A DNA stretch of 64,000 nucleotides from Verrucomicrobiales bacterium. GTDB lineage: Bacteria > Verrucomicrobiota > Verrucomicrobiia > Verrucomicrobiales > DEV007. The position numbers and the translations under genes are program-made. Location of the stretch: the NCBI GenBank assembly GCA_012960505.1, contig DUBC01000013.1, forward strand, positions 72,821-136,820, written 5' to 3'. The notes under the pieces were generated by a model. It was not told the DNA's origin. It was given only the letters and a program-made list of their open reading frames with translations, and made no database searches. Shown here in pieces: positions 29,480-38,810 of this stretch (the first letter of the stretch is position 1; every line of letters starts with the position of its first letter).

Positions 29480-30130
29480 TTATTTTTCTAGTAAGTTTAG
29501 AAGTTCATTTTTTATTGATTTACTAACTACTGTTGAAAAATCTTTAACGCTTACCTTATTGCTGGATTCATTATGAATGCTGGTCATTTCTGCATCGCTA
29601 ATTCCGCATGGGATAATTTCTTTGAAGGGTGAAAGATCACCTGAAACGTTAATGGCAAATCCATGCATTGATATCCAGTGTCTAACTCCTACCCCGATTG
29701 AAGCTATTTTACGGTTGCTGCACCAAACACCGGTTAACCCCTTACGTGTTGTCGCTTTAATCTTAAATTGGTTACATGCATCTATGAGAGCTTTTTCTAA
29801 TGATCTCAAATAAATATGGAGGTCTTTTTTATATAATTTTAGATCCAATATTGGATAGCCAACTAATTGTCCTGGGCCATGGTAAGTGGCTTGTCCGCCG
29901 CGATTAGTTTCAAACACTGGATAGGGTAAGTCTGATGCTTCCTTTTGTAGGCTGCTTTTATCACGAGTGCGGCCAATTGTATATACGGGTTCATGTTCAA
30001 GTAGCAGAATAGTATCATTTACCTTGTTCTCTAAACGATCCGTTACAAATCGATTTTGAATTTCGAGTGCTTCACTATAAGAGATACGCCCTAGCCACTT
30101 TTCTTCAATAACTTGAGAATATTTCTCCAT
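29480..30130 (-). CDS. lipB: Octanoyltransferase (lipoate biosynthesis)
   Basis: LipB moves octanoate from acyl carrier protein to the lipoyl domains of 2-oxoacid dehydrogenases and the glycine cleavage H protein. The 216-residue length is typical. Signature RGGQATYHGPGQ is at 77-88, the catalytic Lys141 is in 'KIASIGVGVRHWISMHGFAINV', and Cys175 is in 'IIPCGI', so the acyl-enzyme Cys/Lys pair is intact. It is followed upstream on the same strand by ruvC (31 bp) and is convergent with the giant CotH gene. lipA is not in the window. Confidence 0.96.
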   Translation of the reverse strand: MEKYSQVIEEKWLGRISYSEALEIQNRFVTDRLENKVNDTILLLEHEPVYTIGRTRDKSSLQKEASDLPYPVFETNRGGQATYHGPGQLVGYPILDLKLYKKDLHIYLRSLEKALIDACNQFKIKATTRKGLTGVWCSNRKIASIGVGVRHWISMHGFAINVSGDLSPFKEIIPCGISDAEMTSIHNESSNKVSVKDFSTVVSKSIKNELLNLLEK

Positions 30131-30161
30131 AAGATTATTTCAGATAAGAACTTGTTATATA

Positions 30162-30674
30162 TTAGATTGGACCTGTTTTATTTCCTGTGGAAATGTTGAC
30201 ACCTTCAGTTGTATACAAATGAGCTAAGCCTACAGCGATAGCGTCAGCAGCATCAGAAGTTGGAGTTTCTTTTAAGGATAGTAGGGCGCGTATCATAAAA
30301 GCGACTTGTTCCTTTTTGGCTGCTCCTTTGCCGACGACGGCTTGCTTAATTCTCTTGGGTGCGTATTCATAAACGGGAATACCATGGCTGGCTGCAGCTA
30401 TGATTGCGGCTGCTCTAGCTGCTCCCATAGTAATGGCAGTCTTATAACTTTGTACGTATATGACTGACTCTACAGCGCATTCTTCAGGTTTATATTTTCC
30501 AATGACTAGGTTGAGTTCATTACGGATATTTACCAAGCAAGATGATTGTAATGCTTTTTGTTGATTGCGAATGACTCCAAACGTTAGAGCTTTAATAGTA
30601 TCCTGCTCCTCTTTTTTTTCTATAACAGCGAAGCCTGTTTTTCTTAGTCCTGGATCTATTGATAGGATTTTCAC
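30162..30674 (-). CDS. ruvC: Holliday junction resolvase RuvC
   Basis: RuvC cuts Holliday junctions symmetrically during recombinational repair, acting with RuvAB. At 170 residues it is a full-length protein. The four acidic catalytic residues are seen: Asp7 ('SIDPGL'), Glu69 ('AVESV'), Asp141 and Asp144 ('SDAADAIAVGLAH'). It lies between lipB and a DEAD-box helicase gene; ruvA and ruvB are not in the window. Nothing odd was seen. Confidence 0.97.
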   Translation of the reverse strand: MKILSIDPGLRKTGFAVIEKKEEQDTIKALTFGVIRNQQKALQSSCLVNIRNELNLVIGKYKPEECAVESVIYVQSYKTAITMGAARAAAIIAAASHGIPVYEYAPKRIKQAVVGKGAAKKEQVAFMIRALLSLKETPTSDAADAIAVGLAHLYTTEGVNISTGNKTGPI

Positions 30675-30729
30675 GGAAAAATTGTATTAGCTTACGCATC
30701 TATTAAGAAAAATGTAAACATTATCAAAT

Positions 30730-31950
30730 TTATCGCCTTCTTCTTCGGCCACCACCTTTTTTCCTTCTACTGAAGACTTTTGCTAATCTTTCTGGTGTTG
30801 GTGCATCTTCATCAAGGAGGGTTGTATAGTGATAGTTGAAGCCCTCTACTTTTCGCCGTTCAATTTTTTGCTCAATGAAACGTTCTACTGAAGCGGCATG
30901 GTCAAGTTCGTCTGCAGCGAGAAGGGTAAATGCATCACCTTCTCGATTTGCTCTTCCTGTTCGACCTATACGATGAACGTAATCCTCAGCATTTTCAGGA
31001 ACTTGGTAATTGATGACATGCGAGACATTGCTTATGTCGATGCCTCTAGCCGCAAGGTCCGTTGCTATAATGACATCGAAGTTACCTTTTTTAAATCCTT
31101 CCAAGGCCTTTTCTCTATCCTTTTGGCGGATGTCAGAATGCATAACAGTAATTGAATATTGACCTTCTTCATCGCCAAGAAATTTAGCCAAAGTATCAGC
31201 ATCTCTTTTTGTCCGAGTGAAAATCATGACGCTTTGAAAATTGGTTTGTTTTATTAGGGCTAGAAGAAGTTCTTCGCGTTGGCCTAAGGCCACTGGATAG
31301 AAAGCATGGCTAACAGTTTCAGGAATTCCCTGCCTTTTGCCGATTTCGACTTCGATAGGTTCATTGAGAGCCCATTTAGCGAGGCTGTCGATGGCGGGGG
31401 GCATGGTCGCTGAAAAGAATAGAGTTTGGCGAGATTTAGGAGTCTTTCCTACAATCTTTCTTACATCCGGGAGGAATCCCATGTCGAGCATTCTGTCAAC
31501 TTCATCAAGAACCAAGATCTCTACCATATCCAGTTTCACTACTCCCTTCTCCATTAGGTCGATAAGTCTTCCTGGGGTCGCAATCAAGATATCAACTCCA
31601 GATTTAATTCCATCGATTTGTTTTCCGTAACCGACTCCGCCATGAATTAGAAGGCTCTTTAAATTCGTGCCACTTCCTAATAATTCTAAATTATCCAATA
31701 CTTGCGAGGCAAGTTCTCTAACGGGCTCAAGTATTAAGCATCGCATTGCTCCGTGCTCACCTAATTTGTGAATGATAGGGAGAGCAAATGCTGCCGTTTT
31801 TCCTGTTCCTGTTTGTGATGCTCCTATGACATCTTTTCCCTCAATAGCAAGGGGGATTGCTTTCTCCTGAATAGGTGTTGGAGTATCGTATCCAGCACTC
31901 TCGATGCCAGTAATGACCTTCTCCGATAGGCCTAGTTTTTTAAATGCCAT
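30730..31950 (-). CDS. DEAD-box RNA helicase, RhlE type
   Basis: A 406-residue ATP-dependent RNA helicase, probably involved in ribosome assembly or RNA turnover in the cytosol. The Q motif (TPTPIQ) and Walker A ASQTGTGKT (44-52) are intact, as are 'TPGRLIDL', SAT (180-182), 'ARGIDI' and 'HRIGRTGR'. The Walker B box reads DEVD (149-152) rather than DEAD, a minor change that keeps both acids. The tail is basic (RRKKGGGRRRRR), as in RhlE proteins that use it for RNA binding. It is separated from ilvN by 73 bp on the same strand. Confidence 0.93.
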   Translation of the reverse strand: MAFKKLGLSEKVITGIESAGYDTPTPIQEKAIPLAIEGKDVIGASQTGTGKTAAFALPIIHKLGEHGAMRCLILEPVRELASQVLDNLELLGSGTNLKSLLIHGGVGYGKQIDGIKSGVDILIATPGRLIDLMEKGVVKLDMVEILVLDEVDRMLDMGFLPDVRKIVGKTPKSRQTLFFSATMPPAIDSLAKWALNEPIEVEIGKRQGIPETVSHAFYPVALGQREELLLALIKQTNFQSVMIFTRTKRDADTLAKFLGDEEGQYSITVMHSDIRQKDREKALEGFKKGNFDVIIATDLAARGIDISNVSHVINYQVPENAEDYVHRIGRTGRANREGDAFTLLAADELDHAASVERFIEQKIERRKVEGFNYHYTTLLDEDAPTPERLAKVFSRRKKGGGRRRRR

Positions 31951-32023
31951 GTTGCGCTCAACAAAATGGAGAGGAGGGCAATCGGCAAGGTGTTTATTTC
32001 ACCCAAATGGTGTCTAAAAATTG

Positions 32024-32566
32024 TTAAGTTGAGGCTTCGCCTCTTGCCATCACCACTTTGCCTGTTCTTACAGTTTCAATAATCTCAAATTTTGAAAGTA
32101 AATGCACTGCAGCATTTATTTTTTCAGAATCGCCATGAAGCATTGCAATAATTGAAGATTCGGTGAGATCGACCGTTTTACAGTTGAAATGCTTTATAAT
32201 TTGTAAGATTTCGCTTCTCTCGCTTGGAGCGCATAGGACTTTAATTAGAGCCAGTTCTCTTGTTACTGAGTTCTTTTCCTGATGCTCATAACAGTGAATG
32301 ACGTCGATCAGCTTATTGCATTGTTTGATGATTTGCTCTAGGCCAGCTGGGTCACCACTAATTCCAAGAGTTAATCTTGAAAGTTGCGGAATTCTACCGC
32401 GAGAAACTACAACAGAATCTAGATTGTATGCCCTTCGCGCAAATACTTGGCAGATTCTCATAAGAACTCCAGGCTCGTTATTGACGAGCATACTTAGGGT
32501 GTGCCCGTCAACGATGTCGGGGGGAGGTGGGAGTTTTGAATCAGTTGTGACTATGTTTTTAGCCAT
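32024..32566 (-). CDS. ilvN: Acetolactate synthase small (regulatory) subunit
   Basis: The regulatory subunit of acetohydroxyacid synthase, which activates the large subunit and gives feedback inhibition by valine. It is 180 residues long. An N-terminal ACT domain ('HTLSMLVNNEPGVLMRICQVFARRAYN', ~24-50) is followed by the conserved C-terminal domain ending in the 'IIETVRTGKVVMARGE' motif. It lies 29 bp after ilvB on the same strand, so the pair should be made together. The gene could equally be called ilvH; the symbols are interchangeable here. Confidence 0.95.
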   Translation of the reverse strand: MAKNIVTTDSKLPPPPDIVDGHTLSMLVNNEPGVLMRICQVFARRAYNLDSVVVSRGRIPQLSRLTLGISGDPAGLEQIIKQCNKLIDVIHCYEHQEKNSVTRELALIKVLCAPSERSEILQIIKHFNCKTVDLTESSIIAMLHGDSEKINAAVHLLSKFEIIETVRTGKVVMARGEAST

Positions 32567-32595
32567 AAAAATTTTAATTATTTTTTATTTAAAGT

Positions 32596-34308
32596 TTAGG
32601 TAGAGCCGACAGGTTTTGCCATTTTGTGTTTTGGAGGTTCCGTCAACATATCTTCTAAGGCAGCTCCCGCTGGAATCATTGGGAAAACATTTTCTGTCTT
32701 TACGCATTCTGCGTTAATTACACATGGTCCATCATTATACGAGATCGCTTTTTCCAATATTTTTCCAACGTCGGCTGGTCGTTTAATATTGAATCCTTTG
32801 ATGCCATATGCTTCGGCAAGTTTAACAAAATCAGGATTGCCCTCCAGATCAACTCCCGACTCTCGGTTATCGAAGAAAAGTTCTTGCCACTGCCTCACCA
32901 TGCCAAGGTAATGATTATTGAGTACTAGAATTTTCACGGGCAACTTGTGTAGGGCGACAGTTGCTAGTTCACACAAAGTCATTTGATATCCTCCGTCTCC
33001 AACTACAGCGATCACAGTATCTTCGGGCCGGGCAAATTGAGCTCCTATAGCTGCGGGAAAACCAAATCCCATAGTCCCTGCCCCTCCTGAACTGATCCAA
33101 TTGTAGGACTGATCTGTTTTATAAAACTGTGCGGCCCACATTTGGTGTTGGCCCACATCAGTCGTAACGATAGCTTTACCTTTAGTGATTTGGTAGATTT
33201 CGTCGAGTACTTGCTGCATCCTAAGTCCACCTTTTTTTCGGTAAGTTAATGGATATTTTTTCTTATAAGAATCAAGATTTTTGAGCCAATTAGAATTTTC
33301 TAGTGGTTTTATGTGCTTGTTTAATGCGGTTAGTGCAGCCTTTGCATCGCCTATAATCTCTACGTCAGGGGCGATCATTTTATTTATCTCAGAAGGATCA
33401 ATGTCTATGTGAATGATTTTAGCGTTCGCGCCAAACTTATCTGCTTGTCCGATGATACGATCATCGAATCTTGATCCTATATTTAGGATGAGGTCGCATT
33501 CAACGATTGCCTTGTTGGCATATGCCGTTCCATGCATCCCGAGCATTCCAAGAGACAGTGCATGTGTTTCAGGGAATACGCCTTTCCCGAGTAGAGTCGA
33601 GGTGACTGGGCAGTTCAGAGTAGTGGCCAACTCCATTAGCTCCTTATCTGCTCTGGCTATCATGGTGCCGTGACCAGCTAGGATAACAGGTCTTTTGGAA
33701 TTTGAAATAATTTCTACTGCATTAAGGACTGAGTCTTCATTAATTTTAAATGCACTTTCAGTATCGTAGCCTGGAACTTCAAAGTGAGGGTCTAAATCTC
33801 CAGTAAAATCACTCTGACTAATATCTTTTGGGATATCAATTAATACTGGCCCTGGTCTGCCAGTCGTTGCAATGTGGTATGCTTCTTTAGTTACACGCGG
33901 TAAATCATTCGTTTCTCTCACTAAGTAGTTATGCTTTACCACCGGCATCGTGATGCCAAAAGTATCAGCTTCCTGAAAAGCATCTTTGCCCAGCATCCAT
34001 GTGACCTGCTGACCGCTCAGGATGATCATTGGAATTGAGTCCATTTGGGCCGTCATGATGCCTGTGATCGTGTTGCCAGCACCTGGACCGCTAGTGACAA
34101 GAACTACGGCAGGTTTACCAGTGGCTCTGGCGTAGCCATCAGCCATATGGCATGCTCCTTGTTCGTGCCTGGATAAAACGAACTTAATATCTGATTCTAC
34201 GGTTTCCAGTGCATCAAATATAGGTAAAGCTGCGCCTCCTGAATATCCGAAAATGTACTCAATACCCAAGTTATTTAGTGTGGTGATTAGTGCTTGTGCG
34301 CCATCCAT
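32596..34308 (-). CDS. ilvB: Acetolactate synthase large (catalytic) subunit
   Basis: Condenses two pyruvates, or pyruvate and 2-oxobutyrate, in the first shared step of valine, leucine and isoleucine synthesis, using thiamine diphosphate, FAD and Mg2+. It is 570 residues, normal length. The catalytic Glu is in '[20 protein letters not shown]', the FAD-region '[12 protein letters not shown]' and the ThDP/Mg motif '[29 protein letters not shown]' are intact. The upstream 412 bp carry a candidate promoter and a possible leader peptide. Other ilv/leu genes are not in the window. Confidence 0.97.
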   Translation of the reverse strand: MDGAQALITTLNNLGIEYIFGYSGGAALPIFDALETVESDIKFVLSRHEQGACHMADGYARATGKPAVVLVTSGPGAGNTITGIMTAQMDSIPMIILSGQQVTWMLGKDAFQEADTFGITMPVVKHNYLVRETNDLPRVTKEAYHIATTGRPGPVLIDIPKDISQSDFTGDLDPHFEVPGYDTESAFKINEDSVLNAVEIISNSKRPVILAGHGTMIARADKELMELATTLNCPVTSTLLGKGVFPETHALSLGMLGMHGTAYANKAIVECDLILNIGSRFDDRIIGQADKFGANAKIIHIDIDPSEINKMIAPDVEIIGDAKAALTALNKHIKPLENSNWLKNLDSYKKKYPLTYRKKGGLRMQQVLDEIYQITKGKAIVTTDVGQHQMWAAQFYKTDQSYNWISSGGAGTMGFGFPAAIGAQFARPEDTVIAVVGDGGYQMTLCELATVALHKLPVKILVLNNHYLGMVRQWQELFFDNRESGVDLEGNPDFVKLAEAYGIKGFNIKRPADVGKILEKAISYNDGPCVINAECVKTENVFPMIPAGAALEDMLTEPPKHKMAKPVGST

Positions 34309-34400
34309 TTGTCTTATTTATAGTAAAAATTGCAATAAATTCACAAAACATTCGATTATCAATTGAAGAATTCAATAAAAATCATCAAAAAATCATCAAG

Positions 34401-34431
34401 ATTACATAAAAGTAGATTCGAATCATGTCAA
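34401..34431 (-). promoter_or_regulatory. Candidate sigma-70 type promoter for ilvB-ilvN
   Basis: A perfect -35 hexamer TTGACA (34431-34426) is followed after 19 bases by TGTAAT (34406-34401), five of six matches to the -10 consensus. Spacing of 19 is longer than ideal. It would give a leader of about 85 bases to ilvB and would lie downstream of the small ORF, so the two features do not belong to the same transcript. Confidence 0.3.
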
Positions 34432-34433
34432 AA

Positions 34434-34523
34434 TTAGCATAAAATAAACAAACAGATATCCGTGGTTAGAATTAATGTGGGAAAATTGACTTTTATTGGA
34501 TTAATTGTAAATGCTATTAACAT
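34434..34523 (-). CDS. Possible 29-residue leader peptide upstream of ilvB
   Basis: A 30-codon frame starts with ATG at 34523, with GAGG 11 bases upstream (34535-34538) as a ribosome-binding site. The peptide starts MLIAFTINPIKVNF and contains six Ile, five Leu and one Val among 29 residues, the three amino acids made by the downstream pathway. AT-rich DNA yields such residues easily, and no terminator hairpin follows, so regulatory function is only suggested. Confidence 0.25.
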   Translation of the reverse strand: MLIAFTINPIKVNFPTLILTTDICLFILC

Positions 34524-34720
34524 TTTTCGAATGTCCTCAATTATCGGAAATTCTTGATTCAGTTTTGATTGAGAAGGTTTCCAAAAGATCAAAGTATCGA
34601 TCATTCAAGAGAGGCGACTAAGTGGCCATGAACTAAATTCAACATATGACGAACAATTATATTGTAACTTCATAATGGAATCATCAGAAAACCAAATACA
34701 AAGATTATAGTTCCTTATAT

Positions 34721-35010
<290 letters not shown>

Positions 35011-35014
<4 letters not shown>

Positions 35015-35595
35015 TTTGGGGGCGATTCGACTTTCTTAACTACCGGTTGCTGAGCGTTTAGTGTTACTTTCCACGTGTCTTCTATCTTTATTAATGAGAC
35101 TAAATCAAGTGCAGAAATTTGTTTATCGCCATTCGAGTGACGGGTTCTTACTAAAATATGACAATATTCATTTCCACCTACTGTGTCTTGAGCCAAGCTC
35201 AAAAGCTTAACGGCAAGGCTAGCAAGGATTTTGTCGAGTATTTCTTGGTCGACTTTAAAGCGTCGTTGAATTCCTTTGTGGTAGCGTACATAGAAATCGA
35301 CAGGTTCTAGCTTTTCGACTTCCCGGAGATTTGCGCAATCTACTATTCTAACTCTTGCTATTTCCTCATCAAAGGTCGAGGAAGCCTTAATTTTAAGAAT
35401 ATAGCGGGTTTTGAGGTTTTCCAGTGATAGAGGTTCAATTGAGTTGGCTGCTTTTTCCCAGTCCTGCCCCATTGCATTTTTCAAGTAGCTGAAAGTCACT
35501 TGGGTGGCTGGATGCTTGCTAATTTCCTCATTATTATCAGCTAGCACAGAAGTGCCTGATAATAACAGTGTTATAAGTAATTGAATGTATCTCAT
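35011..35595 (-). CDS. Secreted protein of unknown family (N-terminal part of a split gene)
   Basis: A 194-residue protein with a clear signal peptide (IQLLITLLLSGTSVLA, residues 4-19). The mature part is mixed alpha/beta, 'VTFSYLKNAMGQDWEKAANSIEP' through 'LVSLIKIEDTWKVTLNAQQP', a layout reminiscent of lipocalin- or NTF2-like accessory domains, but no family is recognised. The stop codon follows the slippery heptamer C CCA AAG (35020-35014) directly, and a -1 slip there would continue into the Pro-Glu stalk and membrane anchor. It is divergent from the rhomboid protease gene (start region ~150-170 bp away). Confidence 0.75.
35014..35020 (-). other. Candidate -1 frameshift site C CCA AAG
   Basis: The heptamer fits X XXY YYZ in the reading frame of the upstream ORF and is followed at once by TAG. 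A -1 slip gives CCC AAA GTA and enters the downstream open frame. No strong stimulatory hairpin was seen after it, and adding one C to the adjacent C-run would also repair the frame. Confidence 0.4.
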
Positions 35596-35767
35596 TCAGT
35601 AGCAGTTTTATTACTGAGGCTAGAGACTATACTGTTCAGACAGAAATGTCTAGACTGTCGATTATCCCTTATTCGACAAGTTAAATGCGATGTGCTTCAT
35701 TCGCTAGGCTTTAGAAGAAAAAATAATTGAGCTATACGATAAAGTGGGAATTGGAGACAGAGATTAT

Positions 35768-36730
35768 ATGCGCTCTAAAGATCAGGCTGGAGTTGGCTGG
35801 AGTCGTGTAAAAAAGGAGGGATTTTTTCAACGGGGGCTACTTTCCCGTGGTCCAGTGGTGCTGATTTGTGTCATTTGTATTTGTGTATTTATAAGCCAAT
35901 ATGTTTTTCGTTTTGGGTGGGTAACCGGGATGGGTCAAGAATATCCATTAGGAGCAACATCAAAATGGTTACTTTTAAAGGAGGGGAAAATATGGACGCT
36001 CGTTACTTATATTTTTGTGCATGGTGATTTTTATCACATACTTTTTAATCTGATACTTATATGGTTTTTAGGTAGAATACTTGTACAATTAATAAGTAAT
36101 AAACACTTTGTTAGCATTTTCTTATTGTCAGGAATTTTAGGCGCTCTGCTTCACATTTTAACGACTAACATTGATGCGCCTTTGGTGGGGGCTTCGGCTG
36201 GAGGTTTTGGTATATTAATTGCGACAGCTGCAATCATTCCCAATCAGGTTTTCAATGTACTTCTTTTCTTTGTTATTCCGATTCGTTGTAGAATTAAATA
36301 CTTAGCATTAGGATTCGTATATGTTGAGATTGCATTTTTTCTCATTGATAGATCGGTGGGTCAGGGAGTGAATATTCCAATGGTTTCAGGAGTAGCGCAT
36401 GCTGCTCATTTGGGAGGAGCTTTGGCGGGTTGGCTTTATATTAGATCTTTTAATATTGGCGGAGTCAGAGTTTCACTAGGATTTTTAAAAAAGATGAGAG
36501 GGAAAGCGGAAAAGAAATCCTTGAAGCGTAATTTCAAGAGAAAGGGAAAAGTTGTTTCAGCCAAAGTTGTAACGGAAGTGGATGGTAAAGTTTTTGAGTC
36601 TGATGAATTTACTGTCGATATAATTAATCCATTGCTGGAGAAGATTAGTCAAAATGGGATGTCTAGTCTGACTCGCGAGGAACAACAGACATTGGAAAAA
36701 TATAGCAAGGAAATTTCAGGAAAATTGTGA
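35768..36730 (+). CDS. Rhomboid-family intramembrane serine protease
   Basis: A six-helix intramembrane protease that cleaves transmembrane segments. Hallmarks: 'FVHGDFYHILFNLILIW' (the HxxxN helix), the catalytic serine in 'VGASAGGFG', and the catalytic histidine in 'VAHAAHLGGALAGW'. A soluble basic C-terminal region (~100 residues) follows. The start is set at the ATG at 35768 because GGAG lies 11 bases before it; an in-frame GTG at 35744 would add eight residues. It is divergent from a secreted protein whose broken C-terminal extension is a membrane anchor, a possible substrate. rsmD follows after 10 bp. Family call is strong; substrate is inference. Confidence 0.9.
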   Translation: MRSKDQAGVGWSRVKKEGFFQRGLLSRGPVVLICVICICVFISQYVFRFGWVTGMGQEYPLGATSKWLLLKEGKIWTLVTYIFVHGDFYHILFNLILIWFLGRILVQLISNKHFVSIFLLSGILGALLHILTTNIDAPLVGASAGGFGILIATAAIIPNQVFNVLLFFVIPIRCRIKYLALGFVYVEIAFFLIDRSVGQGVNIPMVSGVAHAAHLGGALAGWLYIRSFNIGGVRVSLGFLKKMRGKAEKKSLKRNFKRKGKVVSAKVVTEVDGKVFESDEFTVDIINPLLEKISQNGMSSLTREEQQTLEKYSKEISGKL

Positions 36731-36740
36731 GAGTAATTAG

Positions 36741-37313
36741 ATGAGGGTAGTTGGAGGAACATCTAGTGGAATTCCGTTAAGAGTGCCAGATAATGGAGTG
36801 AGGCCAACGTCTGATCGTGTGAGGGAGGCATTATTTTCAATTTTAGGAGAGTTTGTACTGGGAGCTTCATGTGTTGATCTATTTGCGGGTTCAGGATCAT
36901 TAGGGATTGAAGCTTTGAGCAGGGGGGCTAAGTCATGCATTTTTGTGGATCGTACTCGCGATTCATGTGAGGCTATTTTGTTGAATCTTAAAAAAGCAAA
37001 ATTAATAGGAGGGACTGTCAGAAAAGGGGAGGTTGAGTCTTTATTAGGAAAAATAAACGGTGAACATAAATTGGTGTTTGCTGATCCTCCATACAATGTG
37101 CATGGCAGTGTTAGTATTGTTGAACAGTTGGCAAAGTCCGACAAATTAGTAAGGCTTCTTTTGCCTGGTGGTATTCTAGTTCTTGAATCCTCTAAAAGTG
37201 ATGTTGATTTTCCCTGTCATCAAGAAATCAACCTGTTAAATGTTCGAGAATATGGTGACAGCCAATTGATTTTATATCGGAGAGATACCAATATTAAGAG
37301 TAATGAAATATGA
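36741..37313 (+). CDS. rsmD: 16S rRNA (guanine966-N2)-methyltransferase
   Basis: RsmD methylates G966 of 16S rRNA with S-adenosylmethionine. The 190-residue length is normal. The SAM-binding motif 'VDLFAGSGSLGIEALSRGA' lies at 45-63 and the catalytic DPPY at 115-118, and the family N-terminus 'MRVVGGTSSG' is plain. It overlaps waaA by 4 bp (ATGA), so the two are translationally coupled. Confidence 0.95.
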   Translation: MRVVGGTSSGIPLRVPDNGVRPTSDRVREALFSILGEFVLGASCVDLFAGSGSLGIEALSRGAKSCIFVDRTRDSCEAILLNLKKAKLIGGTVRKGEVESLLGKINGEHKLVFADPPYNVHGSVSIVEQLAKSDKLVRLLLPGGILVLESSKSDVDFPCHQEINLLNVREYGDSQLILYRRDTNIKSNEI

Positions 37314-38614
37314 GAGTTTGGATTATTCTTTTGATTTATAATTTAATACTTCCTCTTATATTATTAGGTGCTCTTCCTGGATATGCTTTGAAGATCGTCA
37401 GGCGAGGAAACTATGGTAATGCATTTGGTGAAAGATTTGGTTTTTTCTCGAGAAAGAAACGGCAAATCCTCCTCAATCTTGATAACCCTCTTTGGATTCA
37501 TGCAGTTAGTGTTGGAGAAGTTAACATAGCAAAGAAGTTGATTCTTTCTATTAAACGAATGGATCCTACAATTCCTATAGTTCTTTCAACTACCACGCCC
37601 ACAGGGGCATCCATAGCACATAGTTCAGAGGCCTCAGTAATTATATACCATCCTTTAGATTTCTTGTTTGTTTCTACTCGTGTTTTTGATCTAATTTCTC
37701 CAAGAGCTTTAATTTTGACTGAAGCGGAAGTGTGGCCAAATCTTGTAAATAAATCGGTGAAGCGTGGCGTAGAAGTGTCTTTAATTAATGCAAGATTGTC
37801 ACAGAGATCGAAAAGAAGATTTAAACAATTCAGCTTTTTTACGAAGCCTATATTTAGCTTGCTAAGCAGAGTATGTGTTCAGCAAGAATCTGACATAAAG
37901 AGTTGGGAGTCTATGGGTGTATCGAGACATAAAGTTTTTCTCACGGGTTCCATTAAATTTGATTCTGAAGGTATTAATGAGCCTAATAATGTTGCTGCAT
38001 TAAAGGACCTGTTGAACAAACTCTTTGGGGGGAAGAGTAAAAAAGTAATTCTTGCAGGAAGTACGCATCCAGGAGAAGAATCCTTAATAGGAAAGGTTCA
38101 TTTGGAACTTCGTGATCAATTTCCAGACCTATATTATTTGGTCGCTCCGCGACATGTTGAGCGGAGACATGATTTAGTTAATGAGTTACGAAACAAAGGA
38201 TTAAATCCTGTGTTGCGTACCGAATTAGAATCACAAGAAACGGAATCATTAGATTCTTATGATTGTCTTGTAATTGATACTACTGGCGAGCTTAATGCTT
38301 GGTATTATGCATCAGATATAGTGGTCATTGGCAAAAGCTTTCTTGCTAATGGAGGACAGAATCCCGTTGAAGCTATTTTTGCTAATAAGCCCGTATTAGT
38401 GGGTCCCAACATGCAGAATTTTGCTTCATTAACTTCTGATTTAAAGGCTAATGGCGGAGTCATACAGGTTGAAGATGAGTTTGAATTAATTGAGAAAATT
38501 TCAGAGTTTTTAGCAAATCCAGAAATTGGTGTAACTCTCAGCCAAAAGGCTAATTTGGCTCTATCTTTACACAAGGGTGCATCTGATCGTACTGCGAAGC
38601 TAATAATTAATTAA
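37310..38614 (+). CDS. waaA: 3-deoxy-D-manno-octulosonic acid transferase
   Basis: WaaA (KdtA) adds Kdo from CMP-Kdo to lipid A precursors at the inner face of the cytoplasmic membrane. The 434-residue length fits. An N-terminal membrane helix (IILLIYNLILPLILLGALPGY) is followed by 'HAVSVGE' (64-70), 'TEAEVWPNL' (~136-144) and the C-terminal 'GQNPVEAIFANKPVLVGP' sugar-nucleotide region. It shows that this organism makes LPS. A weak dyad AGGGCT/AGCCCT (38620-38646) follows the stop. Confidence 0.94.
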   Translation: MRVWIILLIYNLILPLILLGALPGYALKIVRRGNYGNAFGERFGFFSRKKRQILLNLDNPLWIHAVSVGEVNIAKKLILSIKRMDPTIPIVLSTTTPTGASIAHSSEASVIIYHPLDFLFVSTRVFDLISPRALILTEAEVWPNLVNKSVKRGVEVSLINARLSQRSKRRFKQFSFFTKPIFSLLSRVCVQQESDIKSWESMGVSRHKVFLTGSIKFDSEGINEPNNVAALKDLLNKLFGGKSKKVILAGSTHPGEESLIGKVHLELRDQFPDLYYLVAPRHVERRHDLVNELRNKGLNPVLRTELESQETESLDSYDCLVIDTTGELNAWYYASDIVVIGKSFLANGGQNPVEAIFANKPVLVGPNMQNFASLTSDLKANGGVIQVEDEFELIEKISEFLANPEIGVTLSQKANLALSLHKGASDRTAKLIIN

Positions 38615-38692
38615 CTGGTAGGGCTCATTTGTTATTGATTAGCCCTTGCAAATAGATCTTCTACCGATAAAGTCCCATTTCGCCAAGCGAAC

Positions 38693-38767
38693 GACCCGTT
38701 CGTCTAGTGGTTAGGACTCCGCCCTTTCACGGCGGCAACACGGGTTCGAGTCCCGTACGGGTCGCCA
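38693..38767 (+). tRNA. tRNA-Glu (anticodon TTC)
   Basis: A complete cloverleaf: acceptor GACCCGT pairs with ACGGGTC, anticodon stem CCGCC/GGCGG carries loop CTTTCAC (anticodon TTC), T arm is CGGGTTCGAGTCCCG, discriminator G, and CCA is encoded. A perfect terminator hairpin follows within two bases. Its 3' end faces a probable accessory patch, the usual position for tRNA-targeted integration. Confidence 0.97.
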
Positions 38768-38768
38768 A

Positions 38769-38803
38769 ATAAAAACCACTCATTGAGTGGTTTTTATTAT
38801 TTT
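38769..38803 (+). terminator. Rho-independent terminator of tRNA-Glu
   Basis: AAAAACCACTCA pairs with TGAGTGGTTTTT around a very short loop, followed by ATTATTTTT. Strength is evident from the length of the perfect stem and the T-run. The DUF1801 start codon lies 8 bases further on. Confidence 0.9.
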
Positions 38804-38810
38804 TGCGATT

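Larger units (their letters stand above)
34309..34720. other. 412-bp AT-rich intergenic region upstream of ilvB
   Basis: No conserved protein gene was found. It holds a 29-codon ORF (34434-34523, minus), a possible promoter (34401-34431, minus) and a small palindrome ATTGAAGAATTCAAT around 34363-34377. No GC-rich hairpin followed by a T-run was seen, so a classical attenuator terminator is not supported. Confidence 0.6.

Noticed and set aside
31493..31504. DEVD in place of DEAD in the RNA helicase as an unusual enzyme
   Set aside because: Both acidic residues needed for ATP hydrolysis are kept and the remaining motifs are standard; small variation only.
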